Shown here in pieces: positions 36,726 through 48,600 of a stretch of 64,000 nucleotides of DNA. The position numbers and the translations under genes were made by a program. Within the stretch, counting starts at the first letter, position 1; every line of letters starts with the position of its first letter. Source of the DNA: Ignelater luminosus (taxonomy: Eukaryota > Arthropoda > Insecta > Coleoptera > Elateridae); the NCBI GenBank assembly GCA_011009095.1, contig VTPC01007457.1:43352-107351 (forward strand). Direction: 5' to 3'. The notes beneath the pieces were generated by a model. It had not been told where the DNA came from and searched no databases. It worked only from the letters and a program-made list of their open reading frames with translations.

Positions 36726-39700
36726 AAATCTCTGCTTAAGTACGTATAGTTTTTGATGATGTGTTAACTATTGCCGACCCACAACATCGTTGGCTGCCGC
36801 AATACACCAGCGCTGCAGCTCCTACTCCGTGCTAGCCTGAATTTTGTCAACGTTTGCTACTTTAACAAATACTCTGCACTGGTCTGGAGAGAATAAGAAG
36901 AGCCTCCTAGTACGATCATTGCTTATGTAAAAAAACGACTCTCATCATCTGTCATCTACATATTTACTTACATATATTATAAACATGATTTGCCAATACG
37001 CAGGGTTTTGAACTTTAGGTTTGGGTTTTCAGGTATTTTAGGGTTTGTGACAAGCAAGTTATCATAACTCTAAAAAGACAAAAGAACGTGTTGTCAGGTA
37101 AAATGCATTTATAAATTTAGAAACGAGACTTAACACATCGGTCGAGAAGATTAGCCAATTTTATTTGATCAAGTCGACCTACCAGATGGGGAAAAAGTAG
37201 AAAATCAAAATCTCTTAACTAGATGATAACTGATCTTTACACGCTAAGTAGATATTTGTCATTAATAGACAAATTCCACTTGCCAAAATTGTATTTAACA
37301 TTACGTGGAAATTACAATTCTGATTCGTAAGCTATGTATTTTGTATGTGCAGTAAGTCAAAACTCTTAGTCCAAGGCCGCCAAACTAAGCTAGCTTCATT
37401 GTTTGATATTACATTTAAATCTTGCTCTGATACAATAAATTAACTTAACCTAACGAAAAAGTGTCTAAAAATAAATAAAAGGATGTTTCAATACGGCAAA
37501 CCATTCAGTAATTTGGGAACTGAAGTTTTAAAGTACAAAATTCAAAAAGCATCTTTCAATAAAAGTGCCTGTTGAATCCACTTCACATTAATACCAACAA
37601 CAAGACGCACGCAGCACTAACAAGCAACTCATTTTCTTGATTGACTATGATTGGTTGAGACAACAGTTTGAATTTCAAATTGCCTATTACACCGGGATTT
37701 AAGCGCATCAGTTAATATGCACCAACATACTTAAATAAGTTTAATTATGTAGATTATTTTAGGGTTATTTGAATTCTTCTCTTAATCTGCGTTCTTGAAA
37801 TTTACTGTCATTTGCTGTAATATTACTGTTTCCTATTTTCTTAAGACTTGTACAAACTGCTTTAATTATGAAAATTCAGTTTTCATTTGTCTATCACGTG
37901 TTTACTCGGAGTTTAATTTATAAAATTAGTGTCATTACATGATTTAATGTCCGTTGAACTTCCTTTGCTATTATTTTTATCTTGCTTGGGTTTAAGCTTC
38001 TTCTACATACAAAAATTGTTTGGGAATTAATTTTATTATTCTTGTAAGGCAAAACAAGCAAAGCTTTATTGAATTCAAGATTAAAATATGCAAGCAAAGC
38101 AAATCTCTTGATTAATAAGAACTGTCATCTTCTTCTTAAGCAAAACTTATTTAACTATCTGTCGTGATTAAGACAAATAAAAGGAGGTTGAGATTAGTAA
38201 AGCTCTAAAAGTCTGTAAACGCATACTAGGATAGTTCTGACTTCTGACTTTTATGAAGTGTCTAGTCGCGATGTTCGTAGTTCAGGTTGCTGCATGTGTC
38301 CTTGAATTATTATTTCTTTGATCTAAACTAAAAACACGAAGAAATTTTGAAAACTTGTTATAAGACAGAACGACTGAAATTAATTTATTTCACAAGAGAA
38401 GAAAAGTCTGAAACAGTAAACCATGCCTTAGGTCATAACCAAGGGTTGCATGCCAGTCCCTAAAAAATTATTGATTTGACTATTCCTGTTTTCTTCTTCT
38501 AAAAACAAACTTTCAAAGAATAAATAAAAATGATTTCAAAACGTTATTATTGTCACACAGATAAAAGCATAGTCGATAACAAAATACAAATAAAATTAAA
38601 AATGTGAAGTACGAGCCCTAGTTGTAAACTTTTAGAAGGTTATCGCCTGCTTTCAGTTTTCTTCAATAGCTACAGAGTGCAATTCTGACCTCCTTCTGGT
38701 CTCGTCTCGTCTTACAAATTAAGGCCGATTATGATTTATGCGGAAAAAGCAAGACCAGATACAGCAAAATAAAGCTATAACTAGAAGTATGAAGATGAAA
38801 CAAAGGATGAGGTAAGAAACATGTAAGATACAAATGCCATCAGACATGTGTGAAACAGAAAAAGAGAATTAAAAATTCACTTGCATATATATATAATGTT
38901 TGATAACTGGATCTGTAAACATTGTTATGAATGAAATCTTATGAGATGACGGTAGCAAGACTATTGGTTATCCAGAAAACAAAAGCAGGGTTTGAATGCC
39001 AGAGAAATTAGAATATGGTTGTCTTTGATCGGTCTGCTTTTTCATTTAAGTTAATTTAATTTTAATTGGCAATTCGTTAAAATAATTATAAAAAACTTAA
39101 TGTAGAAAATTTGTTTAAATTAAATTTAAATAAAAAGGTAGCAGACTCAAAGAAATATTTTTGCTTCAGGCATTACTTACTTTTGAATTACGTAACTTAT
39201 CGTAATATTAAAGTGCAGAATAAGACTTATCGACATTTCTAAACGCATTGATATTCCAATGATTTTTGTAAAACTTCCATTTTCGTATGGCTGTGCAGCT
39301 TACTTATTATAAGCTTAAAAAAAGTTCTTTTCTTAATCTTCTTCTACATTGTTTTGTATATCAGAAGCCTACAATAAAGAATTTTCATCCACATAACGTC
39401 ACCACTGCGACTCGGTAAATTCAAAATCACGATCTGCCAATAGCACTATCACAAGAAATAAATATTCCACGTGATGATCATGCATAATATGATAAATTGT
39501 TATGCGCACTTCAACATCTGCAGGTAATTTGTCACTTATTCAGTGTAATCTAACATTTCAAATGGTCGAATAGAAGAACAATCATAGACTGAACGCTACC
39601 GATCTACTGTGCCCTTGTTTATAAAATCATCTGCAATCCAAATAGATCATTTTAAACAAAAGAAAGCTAAAATTAATTTCTATCAAATTAAACTAAGCGC

Positions 39701-41350
39701 GCTTTCATTATTTTGCTCAGGAAAAATTAAAAAACTTAAGAAAAAAATTGAAGAGCAACTTCATAACCCTATGGGCAATTCAAATTAACTTACAAGGGTA
39801 AGGCATCTTATGCCTCTCATCAATTGTGTGAATCTCATTGCAAATAGTAAAAAAGTGAGAATAAGACTTAGCCTTTTCAAAATATTTATTTTATTTGTGA
39901 CTCCAGCATCTGAAGTAATTTTAAATGTCGGTAATGTAATTTTATGATTATTAAGAGAATCTCCAGGTACATTAAGGGTTGGTAGTTAGGTAAGATACTG
40001 TAGTAGATAAAATGTACTGAAGCTGCACAAAAAAAAAACACACACAAAGAATTAACAATAAATATTGATTTCAAATAACGACTTAATTTTTAAAATTTGC
40101 AGTAAACAAACAACATTATCATAAAAAGTATTAAATAAACAAAGAAAGTGGGAATATATACAGGGTGTCCTATTGCTACTTACACCCTTTGTAATAGAAA
40201 ATAATTTTAAAGTAGAAAGAAGCCTCTTCACATAGAGGTTTTAGGCCTTTCCGTATACTAAATATCAGCAACACGTTTGAATTACAGCATTCGTTTCGCT
40301 CGGCTTGCAGGCGGATGTTTGGCAAAACATGAAAACTCAAATCACCTAATGACACAAAACAACAAATAACACCAACAAAACCAATATTAGCATATCTAAG
40401 CACAATAGGTGTTATGTGAACAAGCTTTGCTGCTACAATAGATATGTTAGTATATACACAAATAATCACACCAAAGTCTTTGGATTGTCCTTTATCTACC
40501 ACAAGGTTTATGCCTAAAAACGAAGATTGAAATCCATAAAAATGAGGACGTCTCGTTCACAAATAAACCCAAAACAAAATTTATATAACAGGACTGGGCA
40601 TCTTTTAGCAGAATAAACAAGGACCTGAAGGAATTCACCACAGTCATGGCAATAACGATCTGCGTTCAAGATATGTCGCAGAAGAACAATTGGTGCTTAA
40701 GTATCTAAGTCTAAACTAACATAGTGACAGTGTAATCTCACAAGGTTGACAGAACACAGCAGACTAAGTTTGATGTAGACACCAAGGCATCAGGGTATCT
40801 TTGGAAATGAAGCATCAGATCATCTGACAAACAACTAGAACAAGAAAAGTCTTTTGTATAGTTAAAACCTTGCAGACTTAGATTCTTTGATAAACCTTGT
40901 CTATCTAAATGGTAAAGCAAACTATACTGAAATGCACAATAGGTCTTATATTAGCCCACACTGTTTGGGGCTGGTAAGGTCCAGATTGGATCAGATAAGT
41001 AAATCTTCAAAACTCTGCAGCGATTATGATTTTGATCTCTTTTATTACGGATATTTACGGTAAATTACATATCCACGTTTCCTATAGGAGGTAGTTTAAA
41101 GATCAAGGCAGTTGGAAGATCTTCAGTTTCTATTCAGCAACCTTAGTAGCTTTTCCTTTGGAACACGTTGTGAATAAGCTCTAACCTTCATTTTCAAAAC
41201 CGAAATTGTAGTGTAAGTTTCGGTGAAAGGCTTCACTACATGAAATTTTTTATGGCTGAATGACAGATCTGTTCACTTCCACCAGTGTCATAATTCTCTC
41301 TTTTTTACAATTCCTCTGAAACTTCATTTTTTCATCTTGTTGTCACACTA
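36726..41350. other. Gene-free stretch between mariner relic and intact mariner
   Basis: AT-rich. The minus ORF at 40176-40502 (108 codons) carries no known domain; it starts beside tatacagggtgtcc at 40157-40170, which looks like the terminus of an unresolved TA-duplicating element. Other short ORFs (39886, 40738) are unsupported. Confidence 0.4.
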
Positions 41351-41355
41351 AAGTA

Positions 41356-42660
41356 AAGGGTTTTCCAATAAGAGGTGTTATTTTGATATTCAAAGAAAAG
41401 TGCCATTTTTTAATATAAATGATCGGATGTTTATTTCATTATAAAGAGGAAGGTATGCCGTTAATAGTGGAAAATAACATCAGGCAAATGACCACCACGA
41501 CCACGCTTACAGGACAATATCCTTTTCATGAAATCTTCCATAACCAAATCGCAAAGTGGCTGCCCTATGTCCTCGATAGCCTCACGAATTCCATCTTTGA
41601 GGTCTTGAATCGACGCTGGGCTGTTGGCGTAGACCTTCTCTTTCACGTGGCCCCAAAGAAAGAAGTCGCAAGGTGTTAAATCACAAGATCTCGGTGGCCA
41701 ATTGTGATCACCTCTTCGAGAGATAACACGGTCCGGAAACTTTTTCCGTAAAAGATCAATGGTTTCGTTGCTTGTGTGGCACGTAGCGCCGTCTTGTTGA
41801 AAGTAAACGTTGTCCAGATCAATACCATCCAATTCCGGCCATAAAAAATCGTTAATCATCTCTCGATAGCGCAATCCAGTCACCGTAACTGTTGCTCCAG
41901 CCTCATTTTCGAAAAAGTAAGGTCCAATGACTCCGCCGGACCATAAACCGCACCAAACAGTCACACGTTGAGGATAGAGAGACTTTTCAACAATAACTCT
42001 TGGATTTTCTGAGCCCCAGATCCGACAATTTTGCTTGTTGACGAAGCCACCGAGGTGGAAATGGGCCTCATCACTCAAGATGATTTTTCGATGGAATTCT
42101 GGATCATTTTCATGCATTTCAACGACCCAATCAGCAAAGACACGACGTTGTTGATGATCGGCCGGCTTGAGTTCTTGTGTTAACTGGACTTTATAAGCCT
42201 TAAGACCCAAATCTTTATGCAAAATACGGTGTAATGACGTTTGTGGAATGGCTAATTCCAAAGAACGACGAGGAATGGACAAACCTGGGTTTTCTTTAAC
42301 ACTTTCGGCTACAACAGCAATATTCTCGGCTGTTCTTGAGCGACGTGCACGGGTTTTATTCTTCACATCACTAACTTGTCCCAAGAGCTCGAATTTTTTC
42401 ACCAATTTCTGTATTGCGGTCCGACAAGGTCTTTCACGGTGACCCAAAAATGTTCGAGTTTTACGAACCGTCTCTGCCAAATTTTCACCATTTTTATAGT
42501 GAATTTTAATAATTTCAATGCGTTGTTGAAGCGTGTATCGTTCCATATTTATTAATGGCGTAGTTTCTACTTGTCAAATGTCAAAAAATGATAGCTTCAA
42601 AAGTGACATCTACCGAAATAGCGGGCTATTCAAAATAACACCTCTTATTGGAAAACCCTT
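41356..42660 (-). mobile_element. Complete Tc1/mariner-type transposon, 1305 bp
   Basis: Perfect 31-bp terminal inverted repeats start AAGGGTTTTCCAATAAGAGG at 41356 and end with the complement at 42660. They diverge only beyond base 31. TA dinucleotides flank the element (41354-41355 and 42661-42662). Inside is a single uninterrupted transposase on the minus strand. Intact termini plus intact ORF imply a young and possibly active copy, in contrast to the other mariner remains in the window. Confidence 0.95.
41461..42546 (-). CDS. Tc1/mariner-superfamily transposase, intact
   Basis: 361 residues, starting MERYTLQQRIEIIKIHYKNG at an ATG 115 bp inside the element end and stopping 105 bp before the other. 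The N-terminal part (1-110) is a DUF4817-like helix-turn-helix. The catalytic triad is visible: first Asp in ILSDEAHFHLGG, second in YFQQDGATCHTS, third in RSCDLTPCDFFLWG, with 36 residues between the second and third Asp. It should bind the 31-bp termini and cut and paste at TA sites. No stop, frameshift or missing motif. Such proteins are often annotated in insect genomes as Tc3 or mariner transposases. Codon use looks more GC-rich than the surrounding AT-rich DNA, as expected for a recent arrival. Confidence 0.95.
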   Translation of the reverse strand: MERYTLQQRIEIIKIHYKNGENLAETVRKTRTFLGHRERPCRTAIQKLVKKFELLGQVSDVKNKTRARRSRTAENIAVVAESVKENPGLSIPRRSLELAIPQTSLHRILHKDLGLKAYKVQLTQELKPADHQQRRVFADWVVEMHENDPEFHRKIILSDEAHFHLGGFVNKQNCRIWGSENPRVIVEKSLYPQRVTVWCGLWSGGVIGPYFFENEAGATVTVTGLRYREMINDFLWPELDGIDLDNVYFQQDGATCHTSNETIDLLRKKFPDRVISRRGDHNWPPRSCDLTPCDFFLWGHVKEKVYANSPASIQDLKDGIREAIEDIGQPLCDLVMEDFMKRILSCKRGRGGHLPDVIFHY

Positions 42661-44805
42661 TAGTATTTGAACTTCTGCTTAATTTTAAATTTGGTAGATT
42701 CTCTTTAATTAGATCCAGTTGAGTTCTAATATTTCTTTTCCAGACTAATTCTGCTGGGCTAATATTAGTGATCGCATGTAGTGTTTGTTGTATTAAATTA
42801 AGAAGCGATATAATTTTACATTTAGGTCATTGGGCTTGTGTTCCACGGTTTGTTTTACAGTCTGCACGCCTGTTTCTGCTAACCCATTTGTACAGTCACT
42901 TTTTGATTTATTTGATTATTAATTAAAGCTTTTCTGCGAGAACTCTTATGTCATGGTCAATTCCTTTCTATCACACATAGCTGCTACCCAGTGATTTCAT
43001 TCTGACAATCCAAAAATGTGATTGTTGTAGTTCATCGAATTAATATAGTCTTTAGTGTAAGACATTTGGTATAATCATACGAGTTTCTTTTAGTAAGCAT
43101 CCATCTCGAATGATAATTTCTTGCGGATTAAATCTATTGGGTGAACACCTTTCATCTCTTACCGTCAAATATAACTCTTTAAGTTCAGGAATCTAAACAG
43201 CCTCTCTATGAATCTCTTTTTAAGAAACTGGTAAGTATTCAATTTGTTTAATATGAGATGTTCATCATTTTCCAGACATAATTTCTCATTTTTATTTTGA
43301 GTTGGTGCTCTTGATTAATAATTATCAGCGTTAGCATGTTATTCAGTCCTCCTGTACTCACTTATTTTGTAATCAAAAATTCATTAAGGAAGTTTGCAAT
43401 GTAATAATCGAAGTGCTGATGTTGCTGGTAAGTTCTCATGAGGATGAAAAATGCTTACCAGTGGTTTGTTATCAGTTATTAAAATAAATTCTCTTCTATA
43501 GCAATACTGGAATAACTTTTTTAATCCCTAACTAGTAACAGTTCTTTCTCTAATCTGACTGTAGTTTTTCTCACAGATGTAACTGACCGTTTTTGTGTGA
43601 CAACTCTAGACTATTGGGTAAAGCATCGGTTGCTAAGTAGTACAGATAACGTAGGCAGAGTTAACTCGTTTAATTTTCTGAAATACTTCTTCATACTTTC
43701 TATTCCACTTGAAAGGTATATTTTTCAAGGTAAAGGTTGCAGTTTTGATGATAACTTGAATAGAAATTTCTGATAGTTTAAAGTAGATACGTAGTTAAGT
43801 GTTCGGTTTAGGTTAAAGTGAGACTCAAATAATCAACACTAGAACAATAAAGGGGACACCCTGTGTAAGAAATTGTTATGGCTTGATGAGCCAAATGAAC
43901 CGTAAAAACGAGTTCATGTCTAGTAAATAGTAATCAAAAATGATAGTTGAACTTTGACATTTTCAGATCGATTCCGAAATGATGTTTTGCTTTAAAATAA
44001 GTTTTTAGTTTTATAGTAAAATATTTCCTTAAAGGGTTAACAGTATTAAGTTAATTTTAATTAATAAAAACTACCATCAGCCAATGTACTACATAGATAA
44101 AACAATATCAAATATATTATTAAATGGTGTTACACTTATGGTGTAAATATTTTTAAATACGACAAGATAATTGAGCTTGATAATATTAAATTAAAAACCA
44201 TTAATCAATCATAGCAACAAAGATAAAAGAAATAACTATTTACAAGTTGAATGAATGAAGAAGGGAATTAATTTTTCTTCACTATAATTTGCGAACAGCC
44301 TTTATATGAATGTGTAGATTCTCTTTTTTTGTCCTTTATATTAAGTGTTGCATTTACAGCTTCCGTATTCCATTATGACTTAAACAGTCTCATCCTTCCT
44401 TTTCAGCAATTTAAAACGTTTACAGAAAATGGTACAAAATTTACCAATTTTCTGACGTTTATTAAATCTTGAAGGTATCAAATTGTTTCATTTACAAATG
44501 ATATGAACGATAAAGAATAATTCTCACAGTCTCCAGGCTTTGTTATTGTAGTCTTCATATTTACATAATTATCTTTATTAGTTTGATCACAAACGATTTA
44601 CATTGCAAGACTAAATATTTAAATAATTTAATTGTCGTCACATTATTTATAACTATTTTACCAACAATAAGCAGAAAGCAATATAAGATGACGTTTGTTT
44701 CACTTTAAAATGTGCATCTAATCTTTTTATGCTATGAGTAACAGATAAATTTTCATTTGTTTTTGTATGCTTTTTTGTTAAATGAGAAACAAACTGTACC
44801 TATGT

Positions 44806-44874
44806 ACCTTACCAATTAATACATAGCATCTTTGAGGACATTTTCAGTGATATAGCTCTCTCTCATTTTTATAC
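44806..44874 (+). repeat. 69-bp perfect direct repeat, copy 1
   Basis: Begins accttaccaattaatacata and ends ctctcatttttatac. Identical to 45588-45656 over 69 bp, with unrelated flanks on both sides. It contains ttttcagtgatata, which resembles a splice acceptor, but no gene context supports that. Confidence 0.9.
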
Positions 44875-45587
44875 GAAATGTACGCCTTTAATTGTTTTAG
44901 AAATAAATCTAAGTTCTTTGTTACTACAACTAAGATAATTATTATTGAATCTAGTTACACATAAAATTAATACTCGGGAGTTCGGGGCGCATATTCATAT
45001 TGATAATAATTAATTAAAAGCCAGTTTACTGCTTAATTTATTTTTTACAAATCTGTACTATCAGACACTTGAATGATAAAAGTAGAACATGTGAATCAAT
45101 GAGCAATAATAATTACATAATTATCTCTAACTAAGATTTCCTTATTTTTTTATTGTGGAAAAAACAAATTATTTATGAGTTTTCGTTTCTTTTTTTTGTC
45201 TACTGTTCAAATATGATGCATTTGTTTTGTTGTTCTTGTTACTGGATTGATCTGGCGGTTAATATAAATTAAGACAGTTTCTGGTTTCTTTAAACATATT
45301 GCACGCATAGTCAAATTGCTTTTACCAACTGAGTTATAATTTATAAACATAACAAAAGGGTCACATGTTGATAAAGAGGTAAATAGTCTAAATATTTTGA
45401 CTAACAATGATCAATATCTATAAAACAGCACATGAGAAATCTTTCAACAAGAGCATGTGATTTTGATCGGTAGGTTTTTAAAAAGAATATACAGGGTGCT
45501 CGAGTGTGACATTTTTAACAAAGGAATCTCGCTTATTTTTAAACTATCATCAAGTTCAATTTTCTCTTATGGATCCACTGTGCTAGA

Positions 45588-45656
45588 ACCTTACCAATTA
45601 ATACATAGCATCTTTGAGGACATTTTCAGTGATATAGCTCTCTCTCATTTTTATAC
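45588..45656 (+). repeat. 69-bp perfect direct repeat, copy 2
   Basis: Identical to 44806-44874. It lies about 100 bp downstream of an atacagggtgctcg motif at 45489, so it may sit inside a small element that captured this segment, but the other end of such an element was not found. Confidence 0.9.
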
Positions 45657-48600
45657 TTTAGACCTGTAGTACCTTAACACATCTTTATCAAGACGAGACA
45701 CCGATTGGCATAATAAAAACTAAATCTTTCCATTTAACAAATGAAGGTCAATGTTGTTTCCGGTTTAACAAGTTTTTTCTACGCCCGTGTCAAAAATATT
45801 ACTTTTGGGCACTAGTGTTTAAAAAGATCTCTTTTGACACCAAAAAAGGTATCAAAAAGTTGTTTTTGACCAATCTTTGCACTCATTTCATTGCACTTTC
45901 GCATTCGTGCAGAAAATTGCTCTTTTGGCTTTTGTTACACAATATACTGTTTTGATTTTCCAAGTTCCATTAAACTTCAAAAATATTCTCTCTATTGCTC
46001 GATGAACCAACAGCAAAGAGTCTTTTTGGGCCGCACCTTGCCTAATCAATATTTCCTTTCTATTTTTATTTGACAAGTTGTTTTTGAGAAATTATCTTTT
46101 CGTCTTTACATCCATTGCAGAACAAAACGTATTTTTGGTGAGAATTAATCTTGGCAAGAGAAGACGAACTTTCCACTTTTATCGTAACAATCACAGTATT
46201 CAAGTGGCATCCTTTTTATCGGATGGGTGTTGTAGCAGAGCTGTTCATAGATTTAATTGCTTCTACCTGTCTTTACTCTTTAAAAATTATTTTTACAAAA
46301 AGTATGAATGATCAAAATCAATAAAACTATCAGACCTTTGATCAGCTAATAATAATAATCGACATTTTCTAATTTAGATCAAAAAAAGCATGATCATATT
46401 TGCTCCTAGATGGTCTAAAAAACATATTTTGGCGGAAACAGAATCAAAAAAGAAAAATAACTAATAGCTAGGCGAGTCCTAAGAGCTACCCGTTAATAAG
46501 AAATAATTAATTTCTTAGAGCAAAAACTAACATTTCTCCAAACTAGTATTTGTCCAACTGTAATGCATACAATTAGTACTTCAGCAAGAGAATCTTGAAC
46601 TCAATCTAGCCTACAGTGGTCTTTTCTGGTTTTGGACCAAGATGAAAATCTTTATACTCAAGACAATGGTAGTTTAAGCAGAAGCATTTACTGTATTGAT
46701 TTGTGTACCTACCATATGAAAAGATTTAGAAGACGTAGGTCTCAATTTTACACCAAAAAGGTACTTTCAAGTAACTTTGCAAGTCAAATTCATTGTCGAA
46801 AGCAAAATTTAGCTCCCGTTTTTGTTGCCTTTGTTGTCTTTGCTTTGGAGTTGTAAGCAAAAATTTAAAATCTTAATGTTCTAGATAGTACCGCCATTCT
46901 TTTCCTGTTGAAATATTGAAAACAGTTATCAGAAGTTTTCATAGGGTCATTAGCAGGAAAACTACGAAAATCCATAGTAACCGTTTTCATTATTTAGAAA
47001 GAAAAGAATGGTAGCATTTTTGAGAAAATAAGAAATTCTTGCTTATAATTCTAAAACAAAAGACGAACGCTAAATCTTATTTTTATCAAAGAATCTGATT
47101 TAAAAAGTTAAGACAGTATGATGCAAACCCCATCGTTTTATCCTTAAAATAATTTCGAGATCCCATGAGTACATTAAAAATGCGAAAGTTCTCAATGAAA
47201 ATTCCACAAATTATCGCGAACATTTACCAAAACGAAAATATTTGTTTCAAAGGCAACAAATACTATTACGCTAATCTCAGAAATATTCGTTTGGTAACAT
47301 CCATTTATAACAGTACTAGCTCTGAGTGATAGATTTGGCGCTTGATAACTCCAGTCACAAATTCCAAAAATTCTATCCAAAAGTAATTGATGAAGCTGAT
47401 GTTTTCTAACGATTCCTTAAGAAAATTGTTGTCTGTTGTCTCAGAAACGAAACACAATAGAATTTACGTTGATAGGAATTTTTATGTTTTGGCCAGTAAG
47501 ACTATCGGCTCCTTGATCTTCCGCTAAGCTTTGCAGGTCTTTGTCTATATTTCACGTACTTGGAAAAATGCAATTAAATAAATTGATCATTACTTTTTGT
47601 AACAAAACTCTTTGTTGTTTTTGGTTTACCTTTCTAGATCTTATTTTTCGTTACCAAAGGCTGTTCGAACGATTTTTATAGAGAGAAAATTGCACGCCTT
47701 ACATATTATTAAATGATGGTTGTATGCCAAACTGCTTTGTAAACATCTTTATCACGAGACCTAACTTTAAAGATTGCATTAGTTTCTAGATGGGGTCTTT
47801 CAGAGTTTTAGAAACAGTATATACCAAGAAGCATTTACTGAAGCTAAATAAAAAAAATTTTGTCTAGACCAGTGTAAGTAACTTGGTACCATTTGACGTT
47901 ATTGTCTAGAAAAGTTTGCACTCCTGAGTCCAGTCGTTCTAAAACCTTTTACAAGAAGATTCTTTGCTGGCAGATTTCTTGCATAGATTCTTATTCAGCT
48001 GTTAGAAATAGTACCTATAAAGAAAGACCTCGTGATTTTCTAGCGGGCTGAACATCTTAAAACCCGCAAAAGAGATCAAAAATTATATTTTTGGAAATAT
48101 TTCAAAAACGGACATATTCCCGTTTCCAGTCTTGAAGTTTAATTAAACGTTTCCAGGGTGCAAACTGCGTTTTTATCGCTCTAGGACGTTCTTAACTAGT
48201 TTAATACCCGATTAATGTAAAATTAATTTTTTTTTCTGGCCGTACATAAAATTTTGTACTGGCGTAAAATGTGTTTAACACCGTCTTGTGTGGTTGTGAG
48301 ACTTGGCTGCGTTACGTCTTATAATCTCTGCAACTCTGGCGCTAAACGTACATGTTACGTCCTTGATGCGTAAATAACTACTGAAGTACCAAAAACACTA
48401 TGAATAGTTTTGCGTTCGGTTCAAGATGATTAATCGAGACTGCAAAATGCACTTATGCACTATTACTGACTCTCGTTCTAGGGCAGTAAGTTCTACTTAC
48501 TGCTCTCGTATGGAGGTAGTAATGTCTATATTATAGGCGAGGAAAAAAAATAAGAGCCTGAACAAATTCAAATTCAACTTACCGTTAACGGTAAAGTCAC

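Noticed and set aside
40176..40502. 108-codon minus-strand ORF
   Set aside because: No domain; lies next to a CAGGGTGTCC repeat terminus and is likely part of a non-coding element.
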